NCBI GenBank assembly: GCA_038093515.1
Contig: JBBPSI010000030.1
Location: 114,912 to 178,911 of the forward strand
Reading direction: 5' to 3'
Length of the DNA: 64,000 nt
Origin: Butyriboletus loyo
Taxonomy: Eukaryota > Basidiomycota > Agaricomycetes > Boletales > Boletaceae
Part shown: piece by piece, positions 36,661 to 45,569 of the stretch
Numbering within the stretch: the stretch's first letter is position 1
How the letters are laid out: every line of letters begins with the position of its first letter
Translations under genes and position numbers: made by a program
The notes under the pieces: generated by a model
The model's input: the letters and a program-made list of their open reading frames with translations, nothing else
The model's database searches: none
What the model was told of the DNA's origin: nothing

Positions 36661-37353
36661 TCATGCACCAGATGCCCTGTACTGTAGTTTCTCCAACTCT
36701 GATACGTCCTCACCCGCCTTTCTTATCCATCCATGAACTGCATAGACGACATACGTCAGAAACCCAGGAATACACCACCACATGGTCGTCTGCCATGCCC
36801 GGCCTGAATACAGAGAGAGCAGTGGCCCAGCAGCAGACCATGCAAACGTTTCCAGGAACCCGATTGCCTGAATCGCTCGGCCAGCGACGACAACGTTCCA
36901 AGGGTGTACAATCAAACTGAGGTTGACGTGAATGAGAATGGCAATGTAAGCAAGAATGCCACTCATGTCCAGCGGGGCATTGGCTCGGCCAGCCTCAGGA
37001 AGCGGAGGGAAGATGGCAAAGAGCGGGGTTGTTCGATCTGAGAGCATGTATATGATATATCTGCGGCAGCAAGCCTCAGAAAGAAAAGGACTGGTAGGAC
37101 TGAAACGACGCACAGTATACATGACATTCCGAGCATTAGTTGTAGAGCGATTCGGTTCTGCTTGTTCCACGAAACGATTTGGTCCTTGATTTGATCTACC
37201 ACCTCTGCCTGTTCTGTGGGCTGGTAAGCACGCAATAGTGGGGAGCTTATTCGCCACAAAAGAATTAATACCTTGTTCATCGAGCACTCCTCCGCCATTG
37301 ACATGGTCCTCTGACTGAAAGGTGAAAGGGTTTCGCTTGCGGATTGCCTGCAT
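36661..37353 (-). CDS. Unidentified integral membrane protein
   Basis: ATG 37353 gives MQAIRKRNPFTFQSEDHVNG. A probable intron (about 37215-37270) leads to EVVDQIKDQIVSWNKQNRIA, then the first membrane span LMLGMSCILCVVSVLPVLFF. A further intron near 37040-37080 leads to RTTPLFAIFPPLPEAG and three hydrophobic segments: ILAYIAILIHVNLSLIV, IGFLETFAWSAAGPLLSLY and MWWCIPGFLTYVVYAVHGWI. The C-terminus is acidic and polar (RKAGEDVSELEKLQYRASGA). I do not recognise the family, although the layout of four spans with a polar C-terminus is common in fungal membrane proteins of unknown function. It lies directly beside the broken end of WD40 copy C, with a 36 bp gap. Confidence 0.6.
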   Translation of the reverse strand: MQAIRKRNPFTFQSEDHVNGGGVLDEQGINSFVANKLPTIACLPAHRTGRGGRSNQGPNRFVEQAEPNRSTTNARNVMYTVRRFSPTSPFLSEACCRRYIIYMLSDRTTPLFAIFPPLPEAGRANAPLDMSGILAYIAILIHVNLSLIVHPWNVVVAGRAIQAIGFLETFAWSAAGPLLSLYSGRAWQTTMWWCIPGFLTYVVYAVHGWIRKAGEDVSELEKLQYRASGA

Positions 37354-37589
37354 AACGGGGGACAGTTGCGAATGGTCGGTGGAGGACTTGAAGATTGCGG
37401 GTCTAATTTTGGCGTGTCAGCAGTGTTTACCGCAGTAACGATCCTCGTCAGACAAAAGCATGTTGGGGCAGAGCGCTGATGCTGGTGCGAGGGTGTTGCA
37501 CTTGTTTGCCCGTAACTGGCATCAATAGGGGTAAATTATCCTAATACAGTTCAGTGATATCAATCTTAGACTCGACGTCGACGTCGACG

Positions 37590-38724
37590 ATGGCTACGGA
37601 AAGCCCTCTAGACATTGTCCCCGGCCAATTCAACGACGCGGTAGAAGATGCAGAGCAACACGATCCAAGACACGGTGGCCATTACATCGACGATGCCCAA
37701 TTGCTCGAGTGGTCAGAGCCCAGCGATGACGACGACATCGACCAACTAAGCGGAGATGACTTTGAGGACGACAGAGTAGAAGACGAAGACTGGGAAATCG
37801 CAGAACGAGGTACGTCTGTTGTTGTCCGTCCGTCCGTCCTGATGTGCAAAGCGTGCATATTCAGATTTCACAAAGCAGTACAATCGTCTTCGTCAGCATG
37901 TCGCTGTCCGTAGTGGGAACGTCCAAGGGGTCGCTTCCTCCACCAACCAGAACGCCTCCGTAGCGCCGCTCCCTGCAGTCAACCATCCCCGCAATCCGAT
38001 CGCCCATGTACATGCCAAAGACAAGACCACTACCCAATTGGTGGTACTGTCAAAGTATTCCTCAAGGATTTCCAAGATAGACCAGCCATACACGATGGGT
38101 GTTGGCGTCAACAGAAAGGGCCCAAGCTCGTACGCAAACGCAAAAGACAAATCAGATCGAGCTACTTCCGAACAGGTACTTGATCCCCGGACTAGAATCG
38201 TCTTGTTCAAGATGATTGGTCGTGGACTGATTCAAGAAGTCAACGGATGCATCAGCACAGGAAAAGAGGTAGGTGGCAGGACCATTTCATTTTCAGTCGT
38301 CTTACATTCAGTCAGGCAAACGTCTACCACGCACTCACACCGGAGTCTGCTCACTTGGCACTTAAAATTTATAAGACGTCCATCCTTGTCTTCAAAGATC
38401 GCGATCGCTATGTTACGGGCGAATATCGGTTTAGGCGAGGATACAGCAGACACAACCCTCGCAAAATGGTACGACTATGGGCAGAGAAGGAAATGCGCAA
38501 TCTGAAGCGTCTAGTCACCGCTGGAATATATTGCCCGGAACCTGTAGAGGTTCGAGAAAACGTTCTTGTGATGAAGTTCCTGGGCGACCACGAGGGATGG
38601 TATGTGCTACTCGCAAATTGCGCGTCACCGCAAAGTATGACACTGTTTCAGGGCTTCGCCACGACTAAAGGATGCGCAGATATCAGCGTCTGAAGAGTCA
38701 CTTGTTAATGGAGAGAAAAAGTAG
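37590..38724 (+). pseudogene. RIO1: RIO1 protein kinase, truncated before the catalytic loop
   Basis: Rio1 is an atypical kinase/ATPase needed for 40S ribosome maturation. ATG 37590 gives MATESPLDIVPGQFNDAVED and an acidic N-terminus. Introns then join [35 protein letters not shown] and [17 protein letters not shown], continued by [19 protein letters not shown]. The ATP-binding loop STGKEANVYHA and the lysine of ALKIYKTS are present, as are [20 protein letters not shown] and [17 protein letters not shown] last intron joins GDHEGW to [14 protein letters not shown]. Similarity stops there at about 38693 and the frame ends at 38724. The catalytic loop (HADLSEYN in the family), the metal-binding Asp and the rest of the C-lobe are missing and are not found elsewhere in the window. 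As it stands it cannot be a working kinase. Since RIO1 is normally essential, an intact copy should exist elsewhere or the assembly is broken here. Confidence 0.85.
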
Positions 38725-38980
38725 ACCACTACCATAACATATACAGTACATGAGTGTTTGTACTTATGTTCTGTATAGTACCTTTATAAGGTATGGTATG
38801 AAATACATGACGATATGATAGAGATAAGAGATAAGACTAAGCATATCATCCAATAGCATAATAAGAGCTATTTGTAATGTGATAAGCGTGACTAGGTCTA
38901 GACAATGATGTCACATAGACCAGTCTAGAAATGTAGTGGCTGTAAGTGAAATACAGAAATAGAACACTACTGTTTCAACA
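38703..38980. mobile_element. Possible solo LTR or other AT-rich insertion at the RIO1 break
   Basis: From 38703 (TGTTAATGG) to 38980 (TTTCAACA) the DNA is much richer in A+T than its surroundings. It begins with TGTT and ends with AACA, as LTRs do, and has a TATA-like motif (TTTATAAGG). No target-site duplication is visible and no primer-binding or polypurine tract adjoins it. It may be a solo LTR that lost its target duplication in the rearrangement, or simply unrelated filler DNA at a breakpoint. It begins within 10 bp of the point where RIO1 similarity ends. Confidence 0.35.
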
Positions 38981-39109
38981 TGCAGGCCCACTTGTCTGTA
39001 GTAGATGCCCCCTGTGGGCCCACCCCAGGGTGGCCATACAACTAGCAATAATGTCAACCCAGGGTGGCTGTGTGCTACGTGAAAATGTGACTACATGGGC
39101 TCTGTACTG

Positions 39110-39806
39110 CATGTCCTGTCAGCCACCCTGACCGATACAGCTGGTCATGGTGCATTCCGCACGGTTCGAAAAGTGGCGGGATGAAGTTGATGCAGCACAG
39201 GTTGAGGCATTGCTACATGAGGTGGTGGATATCAGCTCTGTAGACAGTCACGAGAACCGAGCCGTGCTTTGGATACTGCAGCTGCACGCAGGAAGTAAAA
39301 TAGGCCCTGTTCAGGAGGGTGGTCAATCATCCGTGGAGCGGGATTCGCCTTATCCTTATTGATGGATGGGAATCCATGGACTTTGGGTGTCCGGTTACTA
39401 CACCGCTTCCAACGATTCGGTCGTTTAGACGACCTTCAGCTCTACTTCTGTTAGGGATCACCGGCGCATTGTAGGGCTAAAATATCTCGGTATCGCGTTG
39501 TCACATCGATTGACTCAGCTCGGGGAGCTGAGCGACCTGGAGCAAGCAATTTCGAGGTTCAAAATTGCCGTTGGCCTTACCCCTGATCGTCACCCTGACA
39601 AACACGGCCATCTAAACAACCTTGGTAACTACTTCAATGTTCGTTTCCAGTGCCTCGGGGAGGTGGGCGACCTTGAGCAGGTAGTTTCGACCCTCAGGGA
39701 CGCCGTTGACCTTCCAGTATCCAAGGGTCTTGTGGTTGGTTCAGAACAGATAATCACAAAGATCTATCAAATTTGTCCCAGCAAAGTCAACCTCCCACAG
39801 AAGTAG
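39110..39806 (+). pseudogene. TPR fragment of a C2-TPR protein, left copy
   Basis: Frames broken by indels give ARFEKWRDEVDAAQVEALLH, EVVDISSVDSHENRA, LQLHAGSKIGPVQEGGQSS, then LTQLGELSDLEQAISRFKIA, LTPDRHPDKHGHLNNLGNYF and FQCLGEVGDLEQVVSTLRDA. The last blocks are the 42-44-residue TPR units of the 'aromatic di-alanine and TPR' family that is expanded in Ceratobasidiaceae. Several frameshifts and a stop near 39360 mark it as decayed. The left edge coincides with the edge of the inverted repeat, so the N-terminal half (C2 domain) is absent here but present at 62.5-63.6 kb. Confidence 0.7.
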
Positions 39807-40479
39807 AACACATATTCCCCTCATAACGCATACCTGACAAACGCGACAAACAGCACCGCCCGTTTGTTTTCTCGGTTATAGACACTTACCTTGATGCGTG
39901 TCCCGAGAGGTATGCGGTATGTGGGAGTTGACTGTGGTATTTTTTCATACATCCGGTTGCTCGATCCATTGGGTCATAACTGGGATAACTGGCCAGCACT
40001 ACGAATCAACGTCAATGACGTTGATCATTCCTGCCGCTGGACGGGAACTGCAGTACTGCGCACGCGCCGCTATGATGTTCATACGGTATCAAGCTGCTCA
40101 ACAACTTTGTCCTCGCATCCTTCTCGCTCAAAAACACCCGATATCCGGCAGGTGCCACAGTACAACAGCCAATAGCTTTCCGGGTGGCTTTTCAAGTTTG
40201 ATCAACGTTCGAGCGTCGCTGTAATTCCTTGCACGTCACAACACTCTGCAATTGACTGTTACAACAATAAAACACCAGGATCGTCTCCAAACTCCAATTC
40301 TAACCAAGCCTCGAATTGATCACCGACATCTCGTCCCCTGTCACTGGTCCATTTTGGACCAAGAATTTCAAGAAACCACCCACTCCTTCAATATTCGATG
40401 ATTTCGCAACCGTTACAGAAAACTCTTCAGCGACAGACAACAGACTGAGTACATAACGGAGACTCACAGGTTACCATTC

Positions 40480-40632
40480 TCAGATTGACCCCGCGTTGGT
40501 TTCGGAGTCGAGTTCCGACAAGCCACGCCTACGCCCAGGCTGCAAGATATCCGAGGAGGGCCCATTGTTGGGCAGCGCAGCTACCACAGCGACGATGCTG
40601 AGGAGCGCGAGCAAGAGTTTTTTGGACAACAT
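40480..40632 (-). CDS. Small secreted peptide precursor, left-arm variant (50 residues)
   Basis: ATG 40632 opens MLSKKLLLALLSIVAVVAAL, a strong signal peptide with likely cleavage near AAL-PN. A short spacer PNNGPSSDILQPG precedes the basic site RRR (possible Kex2-type cut), followed by GLSELDSETNAGSI and a stop at 40480. There are no cysteines and no CAAX end, so it is not a classical basidiomycete mating pheromone. The right-arm copy (60706-60870) shares the signal peptide but its mature part is different. The start codon lies 201 bp from the start of an oppositely directed 149-codon ORF. An unspliced CTGTGAGTC consensus donor follows the stop, so a 3' intron is possible. The gene is inferred from the signal peptide, the conserved promoter and its presence in both arms. 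Confidence 0.6.
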   Translation of the reverse strand: MLSKKLLLALLSIVAVVAALPNNGPSSDILQPGRRRGLSELDSETNAGSI

Positions 40633-40833
40633 GGTATACACAGGTGGAGTTGAGTTATGAGTGAGTTAGCTTTGCAAGAGGTTCGCTCAGGTGGGTGATG
40701 AAGGTTTTCAACGTCGAAGAGTCGATTTTAAATACAAGCAATTCAGGGGTTGGTCCGTTTTCGTGACTCGCTTCACCAGCACCCTCGAATAGCTGTTTGA
40801 AGAGCAGAGGGAAGACAACCGCCACCACACGCC

Positions 40834-41283
40834 ATGGTCAGTGGCGAGTCCATGGAAAAGCCACAGGGAGCCGCAACATGCAGTGTCGTCCGCTGCCACG
40901 GGTATTACTTTACTGCGAGGCAGTGTAGAGTGAGCAGTTTCCAGGGGGTGAAGCTCATACTATTAACGTTGTGTCAGGACCCCGAGCCTGAATATGCGCT
41001 AAATGTATGTTTCAGAGACATCTCGGCGTCTCCGCAGAGTGTTGGGGCTCAGACGGTGTTCCATGTACGCACAGAAACGCCTCAGGCAGCAAACAGTACC
41101 TCTCACAGACCCATGTTTGAAGTAGACACCAACTGGCCTGCGAGACCCGGGAGGCATCAAATAAGACGATTCATATGGAATTTACTTTGGGCCGTTCTTG
41201 GAGCGTCCTGGCAGAGACCTCATACGGACCTGACTCATATCTTGCGTATGTTAAATAAATTCTATTTACTGCTCACGGGGTGA
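40834..41283 (+). CDS. Unidentified 149-codon ORF, left-arm copy
   Basis: The open frame starts MVSGESMEKPQGAATCSVV and ends MLNKFYLLLTG. It is kept in the right arm (60055-60504) with one visible residue change (Glu to Gly in CQDPEPEY). No domain is recognised. Internal GT-AG pairs suggest that the real product may be spliced, and downstream a cysteine-rich frame follows (41288-41473: FKCDGERGGVSKRY, CSDCRVPRRCTSY). Because the arms are young, conservation between them is weak evidence for coding. It is divergent from the small secreted-peptide gene. Confidence 0.35.
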   Translation: MVSGESMEKPQGAATCSVVRCHGYYFTARQCRVSSFQGVKLILLTLCQDPEPEYALNVCFRDISASPQSVGAQTVFHVRTETPQAANSTSHRPMFEVDTNWPARPGRHQIRRFIWNLLWAVLGASWQRPHTDLTHILRMLNKFYLLLTG

Positions 41284-41562
41284 ATAGGTGGTACCAGAAG
41301 GCCAGACTGATTGGTTTGTCGCATCCAACAAAACACACGAGTTCAAATGCGATGGTGAGCGGGGGGGCGTCTCCAAAAGATACGACAACGCGTGCAGTGA
41401 CTGTCGTGTTCCTCGGCGCTGCACGTCATATGTTAAACAGTGCCTTAGCATCCGCGTCGCGTTTGTAGGGTGATTGATCTAAAGCCGCCAGCAGGTCGGG
41501 TAGGATAAGCGTATCGGGAAGGCGACGTTACTGGGTGGACAGGTTGAATATGGGTCAGCGAG

Positions 41563-41847
41563 TCAAATGTTCACTGAGGGCCTTGAATCTAACAATCCCT
41601 GCCAAATTGCGTGATTGAGAATTGAGTATGGCTGCTCAACTGGCGTTTGGATGTCCATGATTCGGCCAAATTTCCCATACAGCCAATTATTTATATACTG
41701 GTCGTCGTTTCCAATGGCGAAGAAAAAGTCTGCGAACGACTCTGCAGACACTGCCGGCTCAAAGACGATCCTACCAAATGGACCAGCACTCGTTAACAAG
41801 CTCGAATGCCTTGCGTGGGAGTGAAGTACAGTCTGGATGGTGGACAT
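41563..41847 (-). CDS. Unidentified ORF of the left arm
   Basis: A 94-codon frame contains GPFGRIVFEPAVSAESFADF and FFAIGNDDQYINNWLYGKFG, which read like an ordered protein, but I cannot assign a family. In the right arm the same region (59504-59749, +) lacks the segment WLYGKFGRIMDIQTPVEQ by an in-frame or near in-frame deletion. Either the gene is decaying or this is an exon of a larger spliced gene. Confidence 0.3.
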   Translation of the reverse strand: MSTIQTVLHSHARHSSLLTSAGPFGRIVFEPAVSAESFADFFFAIGNDDQYINNWLYGKFGRIMDIQTPVEQPYSILNHAIWQGLLDSRPSVNI

Positions 41848-42274
41848 GTATTGGTGTACTGAGTGTTGATCTTGTATCTGTCAAGTCTAGCCAGCCTCAC
41901 TCTCCGCTTGAACGTCCAACACTCCGACTATGCATCTTACCGCTGCCAGCAAGACCAGCACCCTGAAACCTACACCAGATATGATGGTGCGCAAGGCGTC
42001 ATCGCTCTCACTGAAACCGATCCTGAAATCTGGTCCGACTCTATCGCACACAGACACCGCCATGTGTGTGCCATATGCTTGTGCATGACAATCACACGTC
42101 CAGGACATGTTGTTTTTCTAGGTAGGAGCCTCCGCCGCAAACCTGTGTTGGAGCACCCAAATTGAAACTGCGTTCCCCCCACAGTCAAACACGCCATTAT
42201 TATTAACTCATTCCTACTGTCCCCCTGTGTCATTTGTTATACTTTATTCTGTAGAAGTCTACCGCAAGTCATGC

Positions 42275-42415
42275 CTCCCATCCCTTATTCTTTTTGTGTT
42301 TTTTTATATATACTGAGCTCTTTCTGTTCTTTACCTTTTGATTATTGATTTCTCTCAGGTATATATTTCATGTCGTAGCTCATTGTCTAATATTGATTTC
42401 TCTCAGTCATCGCTT
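42275..42415. repeat. Left-arm-only insertion with a direct repeat
   Basis: About 140 bp are present here but absent at the matching site of the right arm (about 59078-59080). The insert contains the 16-mer TATTGATTTCTCTCAG twice, at 42343 and 42391 (48 bp apart), and lies between two TTATTC motifs. It has no coding content. Confidence 0.5.
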
Positions 42416-42479
42416 TGTAGTTCCAACACTTATTCCACCTCCCTCGTCGAGAAATTGCTTGTTATCGGACTCTTTTTTG

Positions 42480-42811
42480 AACATCAGCTTGGCATCGGCT
42501 CGGAAGGGGATTCAGACTTATCACGCCGACCCTTTGAGTGCTATGCGCTCCACTGCCCGAATCTCAAGGCCCTCAGATGGCATTTTGGTCTTAATATGTG
42601 CACTAGTCGACAGATCTCGGATGCTGTGGATGCTCTTTCTGACTCCGTCCGTCGCCTCAAGGATATCGAGAGTCTCAGCCTTTTCGCCCCCTTTGATCCC
42701 GTTACGCCGAGTCGTCATGACCCGGCAATTGCTGGTAGTTCGTGCGCATCACAGACAATGCGCACGAACTACCAACAATTGCCGGATCACAACCTGCCTC
42801 TGACTGTCTAG
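42480..42811 (+). pseudogene. F-box/LRR-type fragment, left copy
   Basis: The frame reads FECYALHCPNLKALRWHFGL, then SDAVDALSDSVRRLKDIESL and SLFAPFDPVTPSR. The pattern C.NL..L.W and repeated L..L spacing are typical of the leucine-rich part of fungal F-box proteins. The segment starts and ends without a recognisable domain start. It runs into the fold-back hairpin at 42714. It is a fragment shared by both arms. Confidence 0.4.
42714..42793. repeat. Fold-back hairpin (MITE-like), left copy
   Basis: The two halves of about 36 bp are near-perfect reverse complements. The core CCGGCAATTGCTGGTAGTTC with GTGCGCAT is mirrored by ATGCGCACGAACTACC and AACAATTGCCGG around a 7-8 bp loop. It lies between the F-box fragment and the truncated MSH2 in both arms (right copy 58714-58793). 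A half-copy with the same start (GTCATGACCTGGCAATAGTTGG) lies at 44716. Confidence 0.65.
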
Positions 42812-42844
42812 TGTTACAAACAGCGATGTGGCCAACATGTTGTA

Positions 42845-44290
42845 TAGCGACATATACTCTTGTTCTAGAAAAATTGGGTCATGTCCTTGCACACCTCGAT
42901 GTCCTCGTTAGGTTCGTTCCCGGTACTTTCCTCAGACCTATTCTTGTTCGTCGCTTTGCATATGAGTATCGGTGAATGCCCCGGAACCATATGTTAAGCC
43001 TCACGTCTTTGAGAACGGTAAGTTGCCTATCATACCTTTGTCTGATAAGTGACTGACACGGCCTGCGACATGAAGGCGAGACCAGTCTCTTATTGAAAGA
43101 CGCACGACATCCTTGTCTAGAGGTTCAAGACGAAATTAGCTTCATCCCTAATGGTCAAAGGAAAGGGGAGTTCCAGATTATCAGTATGTCCCACACGCCT
43201 TTGTTGATGAGGACTGCTGATAGCCGTGATTACCGTTATAGCGGGACCTAATATGGGTGGAAAGAGCACGTACATCAGACAGGTGGTGACAATGTTTCCG
43301 AGACACTGAACGCAGGCGAACCAAGTGGCTTGTAGGTCGGCGTGATAACTCTCATGACACAGGCCGGATGTTTCGTTCCTTGTTCTTCCGCCACTCTCCC
43401 GATATTTGATTCTATCTTGTGCCGTGTGGGCGCGGGTGACTCACAGCTCAAAGGCGTGTCGACGTTTATGGCTGAGATGCTCGAAACCGCGTCGATTCTT
43501 AGGGTGGGTATTTCTCTCCGCTCGCCTCGCCAGGGGTTGATTTGTTCCAGTCAGCGTCAAAGGACTCGTTGATCATCTTTGACGAACCCGGGAGAGGTGA
43601 GAATGTTACGCGTCTAGCGAGTGTTCATCAGTGTTGACAATTGAATCAAGGGACTTCAACCTACGATGGTTTCGGGCTCGCGTGGGCAATCTCAGAGTAT
43701 GTCCTTGCCTATTTCAACTCTTTGCAACACGCTGATATCCGTTCTTTAATAGACACATTGCATTGAAAATTCGAGCTTTCTGTCTCTTCGCAACACACTT
43801 TCACGAGCTCACAGCACTCGACCAACAAGTCCCGCACGTAAAGAATTTGCATGTCGTTGCACATGTTGGACAAGAAGAAGGATCGCAGGAGCGGGATATC
43901 ACGCTCTTATACAAGGTTGAGCCCGGTACGCAATTGTCCTACCTGTTGCCTTGGCCTGCATATATACTTACCTGTGATGTTAGGTGTCGCGGACCAGAGC
44001 TTCGGTATTCACGTCGCCCAGCTGGCAAACTTCCCTGAAAACGTCGTCAAGGTAGGTTTTCGTTTCCATTCACGGAATGCGTCGTCACATGTATGTTATA
44101 GTGCAAGGCGGACGAGCTCGAGGACTTTGCGGTGGGACAACATCCCGAGTCTCAGCACTCGGACGAGGTCACGGAAGAAGGCATCCAAATCGTCGAAGAT
44201 CTCCTCGGAAAGTGGACAGAGTCGACCCCAGGAACAAACGGCGAAGACGTCAAACCTTCACCTGGGTCGGAGGCGAAACCTCACAATTGA
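42845..44290 (+). pseudogene. MSH2: MSH2 C-terminal part, left copy (truncated at both ends)
   Basis: MSH2 is the common subunit of eukaryotic mismatch-recognition MutS complexes. Only the last third is present, starting at ATYTLVLEKLGHVLAHLDVL, just after the hairpin. Exons give DEISFIPNG-like sequence, then ITGPNMGGKSTYIRQ (Walker A, split by an intron), [40 protein letters not shown] and LETASIL. The Walker B block reads [10 protein letters not shown] where the canonical form is [30 protein letters not shown] and [19 protein letters not shown] follow. After NGEDV at 44251 the similarity to the right arm stops, and a foreign end (KPSPGSEAKPHN) closes the frame. The clamp and mismatch-binding domains are missing. 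It cannot be a working MSH2. Confidence 0.85.
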
Positions 44291-44797
44291 CTCTGAGTAC
44301 TTCAAGTGAAGTTCCAGCTGCCAGCTGGTACGAACGAGACCCCGTTTTTTCATTAGATGTTCCGTCAACGGCCTCGTAGACGCCATGAATACCACGCCAA
44401 TGCGACTCGGGCACAATAGTCGACTCAGTCACGGTGACCACGTCTTTGGCCCCTCTGACAAATGGTTGGAATATCTTCGACTAGTTGATTGAAGGTGCAG
44501 GTAGCGAGATCAGGTCCATAGTAGTCATAGCATAGGTCGAGTCGTGCGCGCTTTGCATGAGTCAATGTTAACCCACTTGCGCTACTGTTCCGATGTGAAT
44601 CACATAGCGCTGGACACATACAAAATGATACACAAGGTACAATACAAGATACAAACCGATGATATATATATATATATATATAAATGTCCCTCAAACAAGT
44701 GTTTCTGCCGAGTTGTCATGACCTGGCAATAGTTGGTAACTTGTGGGCTTCACCTGGGTTGACAAGTCAGGGTTAGACTGTCTTTGTGAGCAACGGG
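44291..44797. other. Spacer with (TA)n microsatellite and half hairpin element
   Basis: A (TA)n run lies at about 44661-44682. At 44716 begins a sequence like one half of the fold-back element (GTCATGACCTGGCAATAGTTGG). A minus-strand frame at 44425-44694 has no supportable identity. The segment around 44365-44400 resembles a short piece of RPN1's 3' region. Confidence 0.4.
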
Positions 44798-45478
44798 TCA
44801 AGGATCCACTTCAAGATGACTTACATCAACACATAGGTTCATTGGGAATATGCCTTCTTGATCTTCATTCTGCATATCAGATGTGTCCTGAGCGGTGACT
44901 GGAATGTATAACTCTAGTGTGTATAGTTAGTATTAGTGTGTGACGCTATGATTAGTAACCAACCTGTTTGAGTTTGCTTCGACAATAACTTAAAACCCAG
45001 CGGTACCCACTCCGGGTCACGGGTTGTCGTCACAACCGCCGCATGCTTTACCAATATACAAAAGCTGATATGGATCAACATTGCAGTGAGAATGACGATG
45101 GTGATCTTCAACCAGACATTCACTGCAAGGAAATGATCACAAGAATGAAACTTATCAGAGAAACTGATTCCATACCTTCCCCCAAAACTGAGAAAGTACA
45201 CCTCTGTGCACTTGCTGCAGCAGTGAGTGCACTTGCCAGTCCAGCAGCTTCAATTCCGAAAGATGAAAGTAGTGTCGACCGCTGTATGATGTAGATGAAC
45301 CCGATGCAGAACGAAAAAAAACAAGTCCTGCTGTAACAAGCAGACACTGATACATCAGCAGGTGGCTGCATTGCCAATATGCAATAATGGGAAGTGAGAA
45401 AGTAAGTACTAGTAGGAATGTGCCTTGAACGAGAGTGGAAGTCAAAACTGATAGTCGTTGGATGGCAGGCGCTGGCAT
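44798..45478 (-). pseudogene. MARVEL-like four-span membrane protein with a frameshift
   Basis: ATG 45478 gives MPAPAIQRLSVLTSTLVQGT and the spans FLLVLTFSLPIIAYWQCSHL and MYQCLLVTAGLVFF. At a run of eight A (45314-45321) the frame must shift by one base to continue with SFCIGFIYIIQRSTLLSSF and GIEAAGLASALTAAASAQRC. The layout (span, short loop, span, then a VEL-like GIEAAGLASAL span) resembles fungal MARVEL proteins. Introns join VNVWLKITIVILTAMLIHIS (last span) and a polar tail ending SHLEVDP at 44798. All exons have consensus splice sites, so the gene would be whole but for the single-base change. That change lies in a homopolymer, so a sequencing error is as likely as a true mutation. Family assignment is tentative. 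Confidence 0.55.
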
Positions 45479-45569
45479 GGTGATAGTGGCTAAAGATTGG
45501 CGGCGGGATGATGAGGGGCTACGACGCGAGATCTACCCGAGATGACGTAATATGACGCTAATCCTTCTT

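Larger units (their letters stand above)
39095..44251 (+). repeat. Large inverted repeat, left arm
   Basis: This segment is matched by the reverse complement of 57402-62240. Most compared stretches are about 99% identical or better; for example, the 200 bp around 40633-40833 show no difference from 60505-60705. Corresponding positions in the two arms add up to 101338-101341 over the outer half and to 101507 from 42500 to 43960. The steps reflect a roughly 140 bp segment near 42275-42415 present only here, smaller indels near 41650, and a 146 bp deletion in the right arm (opposite 43969-44114). The arm starts inside a TPR gene fragment and ends inside the last MSH2 exon. Confidence 0.9.

Noticed and set aside
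39891..40224. 94- and 108-codon frames shared by both arms
   Set aside because: Both frames overlap, and conservation between such young copies says nothing about coding; no domain or signal peptide is seen.
40480..40632. Basidiomycete mating pheromone precursor
   Set aside because: It has an N-terminal signal peptide and no C-terminal CAAX motif, whereas basidiomycete lipopeptide pheromones have the opposite layout.
44290..44480. RPN1 3'-end fragment
   Set aside because: Only about 35 bp around GGCGTCTATGAGGCCGTTGA resemble RPN1; the surrounding protein reading does not match, so a gene fragment is not convincing.
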